Of a stretch of 64,000 bases of DNA, positions 7,297-15,966 are shown one piece after another. A model generated the notes under the pieces. It had not been told where the DNA came from, did not search any database, and saw only the letters and a list, made by a program, of their open reading frames with translations. The DNA lies in the NCBI RefSeq assembly GCF_014931565.1, contig NZ_CP063353.1:1116001-1180000 (forward strand), read 5' to 3'. The DNA comes from Clostridium sp. 'deep sea' (GTDB lineage Bacteria; Bacillota; UBA994; PWPR01). Position numbers and translations under genes: made by a program. Positions within the stretch are counted from its first letter, which is position 1. Every line of letters begins with the position of its first letter.

Positions 7297-8664
7297 CTAC
7301 TTAATTAACTCCGCATTCTTCCAAGTTCCTTTATTAAACAAATGTAAGTTTAAGAAAAATCTTGTAACTATATCTATTAACATAGCAGACCATACCCCTA
7401 TAACTCCATAGCCCAATACTACTCCAAAAAGGTAAGAGAAAGGTACTCTTATTAGCCATAAGCCTAAACCAGCATATAACATAGGGCGTTTGGTCATACC
7501 AGCACCTCTTAAGGCTCCTATCATTACATCCGCTACCTGTTGAGGAAACTGTATTAATGCCATCATCATTAAATAGTATTTTGCTAGTTCTATTACGGCA
7601 ATTTCATCTGTAAATAAGCCTAGTATAAGTTTTGGCAAAAAGAATAAACATGAGGCAGTTATAGTCACCATTATTAAACACCATCTACGCAGTTCTTTTA
7701 CATAACGTTCTGCTAACTTAATATCTTTATTGCCCAAGCTTTGGCCCACAAAGGCTGTAGCAGCAATACTAAAGCCAACGCCGGGCATAAATGATAGTGA
7801 TTCTGCTGTTAATCCAAGTTGATGTGCTGCCAAAGAGATTGTTCCAAATTTAACAATCCATCTCATTATAATTATTGTAGCAAACTGCCAAAAAAGTGAT
7901 TGAGCAGCTACTGGTACTCCAATGTTTAAAATTCTTTTTATATCAAAAAAGGAAATCTCATATTTTTTTAAATGTCTCAAAGAAATTACTGCATTTGGTC
8001 TGTACAATACATATATGGCAATTACAGCACCAGTAGCTTGAGCTACTATGGCACCTATTGCAGCACCATTCACGCCAATTTCGGGGAAACCAAAGTTACC
8101 AAATATAAAGCAATAACTTACTACTATATTAATTATATTCATAATAAAAGCTATTAACATAGGAGTTCTGGTATTTCCTGCACCCCTTAAAGAGGCGCCA
8201 ACTATTTGCATAATTGCCATAAACGGCATACCCCAAACGTTTAGCTTTAAGAACCGCAATGCTACATTTAGTAAATCACCATCCGTACCAAACCACTCTA
8301 AAATTGGGCGTGCAAACACAAAAATAAGAATGGTAAATGTTAATACTAAAAATACTCCAATTATCAATGCTTGTAGGGCAATTTTTTTAGCCATGTTGTA
8401 GTCTTTAGCACCTATTGATCTTGCTACAAACACAGTAGCACCAGTACCTATTGCAGAAAATATAACCCATACAATGCCACCTATTCTGCTACCTAAACCT
8501 ACTGCCCCAATAGCAGTTGCGCCTAATCTGCCTACCATTGCAGTTGCAACAATACCAACCATCATCTGTAAAACTGATTCCATAGTAGCAGGCCAAATCA
8601 TGCTGAAAATATTTTTACGAAGTTGCTGTTGACTAATGGCCTCATTCTGTTTTATGTCTTTCAT
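7297..8664 (-). CDS. MATE family multidrug/sodium antiporter
   Basis: 455-residue, twelve-helix transporter of the MATE (NorM/DinF-like) family, which exports cationic drugs or toxic metabolites using a sodium or proton gradient. Two homologous halves are visible: the first begins IFSMIWPATMESVLQMMVGIVATAMVGRLG, the second has GVPVAAQSLFWQFATIIIMRWIVKFG. GASLRGAGNTRTPM and GALRGAGMTKRPM are the paired family motifs in the two halves. Ribosome binding site GGAGG, eight bases before ATG 8664. It is read towards the hairpin repeat at its 3' end and lies 27 bp downstream of nth on the same strand, so the two may be co-transcribed. Confidence 0.95.
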   Translation of the reverse strand: MKDIKQNEAISQQQLRKNIFSMIWPATMESVLQMMVGIVATAMVGRLGATAIGAVGLGSRIGGIVWVIFSAIGTGATVFVARSIGAKDYNMAKKIALQALIIGVFLVLTFTILIFVFARPILEWFGTDGDLLNVALRFLKLNVWGMPFMAIMQIVGASLRGAGNTRTPMLIAFIMNIINIVVSYCFIFGNFGFPEIGVNGAAIGAIVAQATGAVIAIYVLYRPNAVISLRHLKKYEISFFDIKRILNIGVPVAAQSLFWQFATIIIMRWIVKFGTISLAAHQLGLTAESLSFMPGVGFSIAATAFVGQSLGNKDIKLAERYVKELRRWCLIMVTITASCLFFLPKLILGLFTDEIAVIELAKYYLMMMALIQFPQQVADVMIGALRGAGMTKRPMLYAGLGLWLIRVPFSYLFGVVLGYGVIGVWSAMLIDIVTRFFLNLHLFNKGTWKNAELIK

Positions 8665-8691
8665 GATGTATCCTCCGCATTATGAAAGTTG

Positions 8692-9324
8692 TTAAATTTG
8701 CTTATCTGTATATGGACATAACTCTACTAGTAAACATTCTTTACAAAGAGGTTTACGAGCTTTACATGTTTCTCTACCATGATAAATTAACCAATGATGA
8801 GCATCCGACCATTTTTGTTTGGGAATCACCTGCATTAGCTCTTGCTCTACCTTAAGAACCTGCTCGCTGATAGCAAGTCCTAATCGTTTAGACACTCTAA
8901 ATACGTGTGTATCAACCGCTATCGCGTCTTGATTAAAGGCATTAGCAATAACAACATTTGCTGTTTTACGTCCTACACCAGGCAGAGTCTGTAACTCGTT
9001 GCGTGTTTTTGGCACCTCACCAGCAAAGTTTTCTATAATTGTTTTACAACTATTTATAATAAATTTAGTTTTATTTTTATATAAACCACAGGGCTTAATA
9101 ATCTGCGATAGTTCATCTACAATGGCGTTTGCATACTCATAAACGTTTTTATATTTTTTAAATAAAATTTCTGTGGTTTTATTAACCCTTACATCGGTAC
9201 ACTGTGCAGACAATATGGTGGCAATTAAGAGTTCTAGGGGTGTATTATAATTAAGTTCAGTGCCAGGAGATCCATACTTTTGCTCTAGTTTTTGCAAAAT
9301 CTTTTTTTGATTCTCTGTTATCAT
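8692..9324 (-). CDS. nth: Endonuclease III (DNA glycosylase/AP lyase)
   Basis: Base-excision repair enzyme that removes oxidized pyrimidines and cuts at the abasic site. The helix-hairpin-helix LPGVGRKTANVV contains the catalytic lysine, and AVDTHVFRVSKRLG supplies the catalytic aspartate. The 4Fe-4S cluster cysteines C187, C194, C197 and C203 have the classical C-x6-C-x2-C-x5-C spacing. Length 210 is standard. Start ATG 9324 after GGAGGGAGAAT. Followed by the MATE gene 27 bp on. Confidence 0.98.
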   Translation of the reverse strand: MITENQKKILQKLEQKYGSPGTELNYNTPLELLIATILSAQCTDVRVNKTTEILFKKYKNVYEYANAIVDELSQIIKPCGLYKNKTKFIINSCKTIIENFAGEVPKTRNELQTLPGVGRKTANVVIANAFNQDAIAVDTHVFRVSKRLGLAISEQVLKVEQELMQVIPKQKWSDAHHWLIYHGRETCKARKPLCKECLLVELCPYTDKQI

Positions 9325-9496
9325 ATTCTCCCTCCCAATAATTCCTTTTACATAATATTTATTTAAATTTAAGTAAACAAAAAAAGCTCTCTTTTAAATT
9401 GTTACATTATGAAAGCTTTATACTAATAATCTTGTTCACTGCACACCATACTAACATAAGAAGAACTTTTTTACTACATACTAAAGGAGTATTTTT

Positions 9497-9946
9497 ATGG
9501 GACAATTAATCTATGCAATTATTATTGCTGCCATTGCAGGTGGGCTGATGGCATTTCAGGGTTCAATGAACTCAACATTGAGTAAAACTGCTGGCTTATT
9601 AGGAGCTACTTTAGTAGTACACGTTATTGGTTTAATTACTATAATTCCTCTCTTGTTTTTTTTCAAAAATAGTTGGGACGGTTTAAAACATGTGTTTGAG
9701 GCTCCCAAATATGCCTATTTAGGAGGCATTATTTCGGTTGCAATAATATATCTTGTGGCAAGCTCAATTAGTAAGAGCGGCATGGTTTCGGCAACTACGG
9801 CTATAATTGGTGGACAAATTACAACTGCTGTTTTAATTGATTCTTTTGGATGGTTTGGAATAGATAAATGCCCCTTAACTTTATGGAAAATACTTGGTAT
9901 CATATTTCTTGGGTTAGGAACATATTTAACCATTAAACCATCTTAA
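9497..9946 (+). CDS. Small DMT-family transporter (DUF606/YdcZ-like)
   Basis: 149 residues and five predicted membrane helices, the size of the half-length DMT (EamA-related) proteins formerly called DUF606. The N-terminus AAIAGGLMAFQGSMNSTLSK is characteristic: a helix break with the QGxxN motif. Such short transporters act as dimers; substrates are mostly unknown. Clear AAAGGAG seven bases before ATG. The next gene, a flavodoxin-like reductase, begins 10 bp later and is probably co-translated. No regulatory signal is evident in the 170 bp upstream. Confidence 0.88.
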   Translation: MGQLIYAIIIAAIAGGLMAFQGSMNSTLSKTAGLLGATLVVHVIGLITIIPLLFFFKNSWDGLKHVFEAPKYAYLGGIISVAIIYLVASSISKSGMVSATTAIIGGQITTAVLIDSFGWFGIDKCPLTLWKILGIIFLGLGTYLTIKPS

Positions 9947-9956
9947 GGAGATTTTC

Positions 9957-10541
9957 ATGAATATTATAGTAATTAATGCTAGTTCAGCAACAAATGGGCA
10001 TACCGATGTTGCCGTAAAAACATATTTAAAAGTGTTTAAGAACAAAGCTAATATTAAGCATTATGACCTACGAAATTTAAATTATAGCGGATGTATAGAT
10101 TGTAAAAGTTGCTACAAAACTGGTGAGTGTATTTTTAAAGATGATATTACAGAGTTATACCATGATTATGATATTGCAGATATTGTAATAGTAGCTACTC
10201 CTATCTATTTTTTATCTGTAAGCTCCCAACTTAAAGCAGTTATAGACCGTACCCAAGCTATTTGGTCAAGTAAATACAAACTCAACAAATCTATTATTGA
10301 TAAAAATAAAAAGCGATTTGCTGTATTTATTGCCACTGCTGGATCAGATTTAGCAAGTAATGCAAATTTAGGGGCTAGAGCTGTAATAAATATGTATTTT
10401 AAAGCAATTAATGCAAAATATACTGATGAAATAATAATATATAATACAGATAATCTTGCTCTTAACAAAAATAATACTGAACAACTAAATCTAGTAAACA
10501 AAAGTGAGCAAATGTTCAAAATTATTAGTAAAATAATGTAG
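9957..10541 (+). CDS. NADPH-dependent FMN reductase / flavodoxin-fold oxidoreductase
   Basis: 194 residues with a flavodoxin-like fold: the FMN-phosphate loop NASSATNGHTDVA near the start, then the short cysteine segment CIDCKSCYKTGECIFKDD (about residues 43-60), then VATPIYFLSVSSQLKAVIDR. This cysteine-bearing region is shared with iron-sulfur flavoproteins and related NAD(P)H oxidoreductases, though full cluster binding is not proven here. It likely transfers electrons from NAD(P)H to an unknown acceptor. It follows the DMT gene by 10 bp; the aminotransferase downstream has its own promoter. Confidence 0.85.
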   Translation: MNIIVINASSATNGHTDVAVKTYLKVFKNKANIKHYDLRNLNYSGCIDCKSCYKTGECIFKDDITELYHDYDIADIVIVATPIYFLSVSSQLKAVIDRTQAIWSSKYKLNKSIIDKNKKRFAVFIATAGSDLASNANLGARAVINMYFKAINAKYTDEIIIYNTDNLALNKNNTEQLNLVNKSEQMFKIISKIM

Positions 10542-10548
10542 TAATTAA

Positions 10549-10577
10549 TTGACACATTAGACCAACACGACTAAAAT
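10549..10577 (+). promoter_or_regulatory. Strong sigma-A promoter before aminotransferase gene
   Basis: TTGACA (10549-10554), 17 bp, TAAAAT (10572-10577). Transcription would start near 10584, about 29 bases before the ATG. A near-consensus, unambiguous match. Confidence 0.85.
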
Positions 10578-10612
10578 TAGAGGGTCGATACTTGTTTAGG
10601 GGAGGATAATAA

Positions 10613-11809
10613 ATGAAAATTTCTAAAAGAGCTATAAGTATCCCAGCATCACCGATTCGTAAACTAATTCCTTTTGCTAATGAAGCTAAATCCAAAGGCA
10701 CAAAAGTGTATCATTTAAACATTGGTCAACCGGATATAGTAACGCCTTCTTTAATGTGGGACAACATTAAAAAAGTTGAAAACAAAGTGTTAGCTTATGG
10801 TCCATCTAATGGTTTATTAGAATTTAGAGAAAAGTTATCTGAGTACTACGCTAAATTCTCGGTAAACGTTTCACCCGCAGAAATGATAGTAACAACTGGT
10901 GGTAGTGAAGCGTTAATGTTTGCTATGTTAGTTATCTGTAACCCAGATGACGAAGTATTAATTCCTGAACCTTACTACGCAAACTATAATGGCTTTGGTA
11001 ACCTAACCCAAGTCAATGTTAAACCTATTACAACTTACGCAGAAAATGGATTCCACTTACCAACAATACAAGAAATAGAAAAAGGTATTACACCTAGAAC
11101 AAAGGCTATTCTTTTTAGTAACCCCGGAAATCCAACTGGCGTTGTTTACACAAAAGATGAACTTAACATGTTAATTAAAATTGCTAAAAAGCACAATCTA
11201 ATGCTTATAGCAGATGAAGTTTACCGTGAGTTTGTTTATGAGGGAGAATTTACAAGTTTATTAAGCATACCAGAGGCTGAGCAAATTACTATAATTGCAG
11301 ATAGTATTTCTAAACGTTATAGTGCTTGCGGTGCCAGAATTGGTTGTTTTGTTACAAAAAATAAAGAGGTTTTAGATGCTGCTATGAAGTATGCACAGGC
11401 TCGTTTATGCCCACCTACTTTGGAGCAAATTGGTGCTATAGGTGCTTTAAACGTTCCACATAGCTATTACGAAGAAATCCTAACAGAATATCGCTCACGC
11501 AGAGATACTGTACTAGATAAAATAAATAAAGTTGATGGAGTAATTTGTAAACAGCCAAAAGGCGCATTTTACTGCATTGCAAAACTACCAATAGATGATT
11601 GTGAAAAATTTGCAAAGTGGATGTTAACAGACTTTAATGTAGATGGGAAGACAACTATGGTTGCTCCTGCTACTGGTTTTTATGGAACCAAAGGCAGTGG
11701 CAAAGATGAAGTACGCATTGCTTATGTACTAAATAATGCAGATTTAGTAAAAGCAATGGATATTTTAGCCGAAGGAATTAGGGTCTATAAAGAAACATTT
11801 AATGTATAA
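10613..11809 (+). CDS. Class I/II (aspartate aminotransferase-like) PLP aminotransferase
   Basis: 398-residue fold-type I aminotransferase. The PLP-binding lysine is K234 in DSISKRYSACG; N170 in SNPGNPTG and D201 in IADEVYRE are the usual cofactor-contact motifs, and TTGGSEALMF binds the phosphate. Members of this group accept aspartate, aromatic or branched amino acids, and sequence alone does not decide which. Strong ribosome binding site GGGGAGG seven bases before ATG and a near-consensus promoter indicate high expression, as expected for an amino-acid fermenter. Monogenic, closed by a terminator at 11918. Confidence 0.93.
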   Translation: MKISKRAISIPASPIRKLIPFANEAKSKGTKVYHLNIGQPDIVTPSLMWDNIKKVENKVLAYGPSNGLLEFREKLSEYYAKFSVNVSPAEMIVTTGGSEALMFAMLVICNPDDEVLIPEPYYANYNGFGNLTQVNVKPITTYAENGFHLPTIQEIEKGITPRTKAILFSNPGNPTGVVYTKDELNMLIKIAKKHNLMLIADEVYREFVYEGEFTSLLSIPEAEQITIIADSISKRYSACGARIGCFVTKNKEVLDAAMKYAQARLCPPTLEQIGAIGALNVPHSYYEEILTEYRSRRDTVLDKINKVDGVICKQPKGAFYCIAKLPIDDCEKFAKWMLTDFNVDGKTTMVAPATGFYGTKGSGKDEVRIAYVLNNADLVKAMDILAEGIRVYKETFNV

Positions 11810-11917
11810 AAAAGTACTATAAAAGAATGATCTTCATAGGGAAGCTACAGATAACAAGTAAATTCAAGGCTGAATCGGTTGAGAGTTTATTATCTTAAGC
11901 AACTCTGTGATGCAGAC

Positions 11918-11956
11918 AATCCCCAATCACTATAAAAAGTGATTGGGGATTTTTCC
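11918..11956 (+). terminator. Terminator of aminotransferase transcript
   Basis: AATCCCCAATCAC pairs with GTGATTGGGGATT across an 8-base loop, followed by a short T run. The 100 bases before it (11815-11917) do not code and contain a second small hairpin, AGAGTT/AACTCT at 11883-11907. Confidence 0.9.
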
Positions 11957-12046
11957 ATTCTATAAAGTTTATCTCGTTACCATCTAACTAAGTTGCGATA
12001 AATGGCCTGACCATAATCAAATTATCCATTCGCTTTCTTTAGCACA

Positions 12047-12973
12047 TTATATTTCATTGTCGTTTCTAAGTACAATCATCTCTGGAACAGGCAAATCATA
12101 TTTTTCATAACAGGCAGTTGACGTATCAACCAAATATTGCTTTAGCTGTTCTGTGGTTGAAAACTTTGTCATCTGATAAGGTGCCAATGGATTTGTTTTT
12201 TCAATAAATAACAATCCATCATCATTCTCAATTAAAACACCTACGTGGGAGTGCTCAATCTTCACACCACTCTCTTTTTCAATTACAGACCAAATGGTAA
12301 TAAGAGAAGCAGCACTGTTATCAAAGGACACTGCAAATTTTTTCCATTGATCCTGTATTTGCTTTACAAAACCTTCCTTTTTGTCTGTGTCAAACACAGG
12401 GTGAAACAGAGTGAAATATGCAGGATATTTGTCCTCCTTAATGTCAACCAATTCATAGTCTGTTAATGTGGCATAGTCACCATATAAAAAATCATCTTCA
12501 TTCGAAACACCCCAATGCTCCTTTTTAAGGGGAGACTCTACCTGTATTGCGTCCTGCATCAACAAGAATGCCAGCGTACGACAATAGGCATCATTATAGT
12601 CACGACCGTTATACCATTTTTTCATCTGGAAATAGTAATCTCCATAATTGATATAACTGTCCTCCGTGGTTGTAAAGCCGCTTTGAAATGCAAAAAGATC
12701 ACTTTCCTCCATGTAGTCTTTATCAGCTTCATTGAATACGGTCATATGTTTATTGTAATCGTTAATCAAGCTTAATGCGCCATCAATATGATTTTGGTCA
12801 ATTTCTGCTTTTTTCAAAACACTGCCTAACATAACCTTTGATTCTTCATCAATTAAATTTGAATATACAAGTTTATCGTCTGCACCAGAAGTTACAGTAT
12901 CTTTTTTCAAACTACAACTAGTAAATGTGGATATTGTTAAAACTACCATTAGTAATGTAACGAGTTTCTTCAT
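12047..12973 (-). CDS. Lipoprotein, DUF4300-like
   Basis: 308 residues. A lipoprotein signal peptide is clear: MKKLVTLLMVVLTISTFTSC with the lipidated cysteine at residue 20. The mature part begins with a charged linker, then YSNLIDEESKVMLGSVL and IDGALSLINDYN, which I associate with DUF4300 lipoproteins of Firmicutes; function is unknown. It is exported and membrane anchored. The gene is alone between a plus-strand terminator and the flavo-diiron operon terminator. Its bases look less AT-rich than its neighbours and codons such as CTG and GGC are commoner, so recent transfer is possible. GGGAG precedes ATG 12973. Confidence 0.75.
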   Translation of the reverse strand: MKKLVTLLMVVLTISTFTSCSLKKDTVTSGADDKLVYSNLIDEESKVMLGSVLKKAEIDQNHIDGALSLINDYNKHMTVFNEADKDYMEESDLFAFQSGFTTTEDSYINYGDYYFQMKKWYNGRDYNDAYCRTLAFLLMQDAIQVESPLKKEHWGVSNEDDFLYGDYATLTDYELVDIKEDKYPAYFTLFHPVFDTDKKEGFVKQIQDQWKKFAVSFDNSAASLITIWSVIEKESGVKIEHSHVGVLIENDDGLLFIEKTNPLAPYQMTKFSTTEQLKQYLVDTSTACYEKYDLPVPEMIVLRNDNEI

Positions 12974-13088
12974 GCAAATGTCTCCCTAAATAAAATGTAA
13001 AATTCACTCATCCTGCACACATGTTACAAATACAGGAAATTATTTTCCATACCTAGTATACCATAGACCTTTACTCTTAAGCTTAACG

Positions 13089-13120
13089 CAAAAAAAATAG
13101 GAGGAATTTTTTCCTCCTAA
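13089..13120 (-). terminator. Terminator of the flavo-diiron operon
   Basis: On the minus strand TAGGAGGAA/TTCCTCCTA (perfect stem, AAAA loop) followed by TTTTTTTT. It lies 44 bp beyond the small gene at 13164. Confidence 0.9.
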
Positions 13121-13163
13121 AGTTTATTTATTATTTTTGGCATACACCACCAAAAAAATTAAG

Positions 13164-13376
13164 CTATTTTTCAAACTGTTTAGACTCAATTTCATGCTTA
13201 ACACAGTTAACCTTGTTACTTGTTAATCCTAATAACTCAAATTTTTGTTTTAAGCCACATGTAAGACCATGCTTTAAAGTATTATAATCTACAAATTTGA
13301 TCAACAATTTAATTGCTACAAATATTAAAACCCCTACTCTAACCAGCTTGTTAAATTTTTTTATCGCTTTAATCAC
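13164..13376 (-). CDS. Small hypothetical protein, GTG start overlapping fprA stop
   Basis: Possible 70-residue protein: basic N-terminus (IKAIKKFNKLVR), one hydrophobic helix (residues 13-27), and a C-terminal half with two cysteines (C40, C58). Its GTG shares TAGTG with the stop codon of the flavo-diiron gene, which suits translational coupling, and the operon terminator comes only after it. No family recognised. There is no separate ribosome binding site, so it may be non-coding 3' sequence. Confidence 0.45.
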   Translation of the reverse strand: MIKAIKKFNKLVRVGVLIFVAIKLLIKFVDYNTLKHGLTCGLKQKFELLGLTSNKVNCVKHEIESKQFEK

Positions 13377-14557
13377 TATTTTATACTCATAGCAAAGTCA
13401 TAACCAAACTTACGACACTGCTCTAATTGCTCTTCATTTGGAGTAAATAACACTTTCAAAGGCTCAAAATCTACCTTAAATTTAGCATCTTTAAGCATTT
13501 GGTCTGCTAACTTTGGAGCTTCTCCACTCCAGCCGTAGCTACCAAATGCAGCAGCGTGTTTGCCTGTAAAACGCATGCCCTTAAACTCATTAATTAGAGA
13601 AATTATTTCACCAAGCATGGTATTATTTATGGTAGAGCTACCCATCAAAATACCTTTAGCTTTAAATGCCTCTGTAACTATATCACTATGGGGGAGTTTA
13701 TCTGCGGCTACCACTTTATAAGATAGCCCAGTTTTTGCTACACCTTCCGCGATCGCTTGGGCCATTTTTTCAGTATTGCCCCACATAGTATCAAATAATA
13801 TCAATACGCTGCCATCGTTATAACCCTTTGCCCATTCCAAGTACTGGTCAACAATTTGCATAGGATTATCTCTCCAAATTAAACCATGGCTTGGAGCAAT
13901 CATATCTATTGGTACGTTTAAGTCTAAGAGTTGCTTAATTTTAGGAGGAATTAACCTACCAAATGGGGTTAATATATTGGCATAGTATTTGAGAGTTTCA
14001 TCATACAATGCACACTGATCTACCTCATCATTAAAGAACTCAGATGTAGCATAGTGCTGGCCAAAGGCATCGTTAGATAACAACACATTAACACCGCTAA
14101 TGTAGGTCATCATTGTATCTGGCCAGTGCAACATAGGTGCTTCTATAAACGTAAGTGTATTTTTACCCAAATTTAAGGTGTCCCCTGTTTTAACAGTAAC
14201 AAAATCCCAGTCTTTGTGGTGCTGTGCTTTAATTATATTTACACCCTTTGCTGTACAATAAATAGGGGTATCAGGTATGCGCTCCATTAACCGATATAAG
14301 GAACCACTGTGGTCTGTTTCTGAATGATTACAAACAATATAATCAATGTTTTCGAGACCAACTTCACGCTCTAATTTTTCTACAAACTCATCTGCAAATG
14401 GCTCAAAAACTGCATCTACTAAGGCAATTTTCTCATCTTTTATTAAATAACTATTATAGGTTGCACCTCTTGGTGTTAAAAAGTGATTACCGTGAAAAGA
14501 TTTTAGTCCCCAATCTTTTATACCAACCCAATATAGTTCATCTTTTATTTGGAACAT
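13376..14557 (-). CDS. fprA: Flavo-diiron protein (A-type flavoprotein, O2/NO reductase)
   Basis: 393 residues, a metallo-beta-lactamase-like diiron domain followed by a flavodoxin domain. Diiron ligands are visible: H78, E80, D82 and H83 in HSETDHSGS, the later LHWPDTMMTY, and SHGLIW. The flavodoxin part starts near residue 250 with LFDTMWGNTEKMAQAIAEG. These cytosolic enzymes reduce oxygen to water, or NO to nitrous oxide, with electrons from rubredoxin, and protect anaerobes. No rubredoxin domain is fused or adjacent. GGAGG ahead of ATG 14557. Confidence 0.96.
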   Translation of the reverse strand: MFQIKDELYWVGIKDWGLKSFHGNHFLTPRGATYNSYLIKDEKIALVDAVFEPFADEFVEKLEREVGLENIDYIVCNHSETDHSGSLYRLMERIPDTPIYCTAKGVNIIKAQHHKDWDFVTVKTGDTLNLGKNTLTFIEAPMLHWPDTMMTYISGVNVLLSNDAFGQHYATSEFFNDEVDQCALYDETLKYYANILTPFGRLIPPKIKQLLDLNVPIDMIAPSHGLIWRDNPMQIVDQYLEWAKGYNDGSVLILFDTMWGNTEKMAQAIAEGVAKTGLSYKVVAADKLPHSDIVTEAFKAKGILMGSSTINNTMLGEIISLINEFKGMRFTGKHAAAFGSYGWSGEAPKLADQMLKDAKFKVDFEPLKVLFTPNEEQLEQCRKFGYDFAMSIK

Positions 14558-14623
14558 AATTTATCCTCCGTTGAATATATACTTCATCTATATTATACCC
14601 TATAATTAAGGCTTTAAAGCAAC

Positions 14624-15952
14624 TTAAAATAAACTAATTAGGCTCCTGCTGCGGAAAAATACTATTAACAATTCTATAAATGCCCCAGAAGTCATAGCTA
14701 AAGCACCAATGCTTCCGCCAAAATTTGGAGCAATCATACTTAAAACAGTTGCAGTTCCTACAATTCCAATAATACTACCGATTTTTGCGACTGTGATAGT
14801 AGGAGTACGCTTATTTAACATCAATAAACCAGTAAATATCTCTACTCCGCATAATACTAATGGCATTATTGAGTACCAACCTACAACCCTTGCTGCCATA
14901 ATTGCCATAGACTGCTCTACCCCAATTATTGAGTGTAAGGCCCATTTTCCTAAAGGGGTTACCCCACACAAAAACAGTATAAAGGCCATTACTATACTCA
15001 ACAATGAAGAAAATAAAGCAACCTTTTTAAGACTTTTTTTATCTTTGACAAATACTAAAACAATTTGGTGAACACTATATAGTAAAACTATGAAAATCAT
15101 GGCAAAACTGTGTGCTACCTGATAGCTTGCTAATGCCGCCTCAGGGTTTGATACTCTTGCTAAGCCAGCATTGATACCAGGTCTTGAAAAAGTTTGCACA
15201 AATATTGCACCTATTAAAGGTATATAAAAAATTAAGGCATCTCTTATAGTAATTGAACAATCACGGGTAGGTTTATTTGGAAAATCTTTTTTGTAAAACA
15301 AAGCCGTTATCAAGGCAAGTAAAGCCTCTGTACCTATTCCACATACCAGTAAAATAGAGCCAACCATTCCACCCGATAAAGACTCTATACCTAACAATAA
15401 GTTAGTTAGTAAAATCATAACAACTAATCGTATTGACACATTAATTGTTAGCCAAAAAGTCTTTTTACGTACAATCAACATTCCCTGAAAATATCCTCTA
15501 ATACCAGAGATTAGTGGCAAAAGCATAAACAGTTTAAATGCCTTTATAACCTCGGGAAAAAGCTCGGGGTTAATACCCACCATATTGATGAAAACAATTT
15601 TTCCTAAACCAGTAAACGCAATTACTGCCATGATGCTAATACTTGTGGCTATAACACCAGCACCAACCACAAAAATACTTTTAAGAGAAGTTTGGTCATC
15701 AAATAATGCCGTAGCCATTCTTCTAACATGGTAACAAGGTGATTCAAACATCATTGAAATACTACTTGCTACTGCAAAAGCCGCAATGGCAATTTCAGCC
15801 TCTGCTGTTCTTGCCATTGCTGAGCTTATAATAGAGTGAGAAGACATCATTAACATAGCGCTTAAAGCTAGTGGTAAAAAAAAGGCAATTAACTGACCAT
15901 AACTTACTTGTGATTTTACTTGAGACTTTTGTAGTGTAGTATCATTTACCAT
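14624..15952 (-). CDS. MOP-superfamily (MATE/ANKH-like) membrane protein, paralog A
   Basis: 442 residues with about twelve membrane helices in two similar halves. The first half has FFLPLALSAMLMMSSHSIISSAMAR, the second FYIPLIGAIFVQTFSRPGINAGLAR; this internal repeat (PL..., then an Ala-Arg end) resembles the ANKH/progressive-ankylosis branch of the MOP flippase superfamily more than drug-exporting MATE proteins. Substrate unknown. It lies 14 bp downstream of a close paralog and third in a run starting with an MFS transporter, so the three are one operon. Ribosome binding site GGAGG before ATG 15952. Confidence 0.75.
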   Translation of the reverse strand: MVNDTTLQKSQVKSQVSYGQLIAFFLPLALSAMLMMSSHSIISSAMARTAEAEIAIAAFAVASSISMMFESPCYHVRRMATALFDDQTSLKSIFVVGAGVIATSISIMAVIAFTGLGKIVFINMVGINPELFPEVIKAFKLFMLLPLISGIRGYFQGMLIVRKKTFWLTINVSIRLVVMILLTNLLLGIESLSGGMVGSILLVCGIGTEALLALITALFYKKDFPNKPTRDCSITIRDALIFYIPLIGAIFVQTFSRPGINAGLARVSNPEAALASYQVAHSFAMIFIVLLYSVHQIVLVFVKDKKSLKKVALFSSLLSIVMAFILFLCGVTPLGKWALHSIIGVEQSMAIMAARVVGWYSIMPLVLCGVEIFTGLLMLNKRTPTITVAKIGSIIGIVGTATVLSMIAPNFGGSIGALAMTSGAFIELLIVFFRSRSLISLF

Positions 15953-15966
15953 AAAACTTCCTCCGT

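Noticed and set aside
11815-11917. T-box or other riboswitch after the aminotransferase gene
   Set aside because: No T-box sequence and the next gene is on the other strand; treated as a 3' untranslated region with a terminator.
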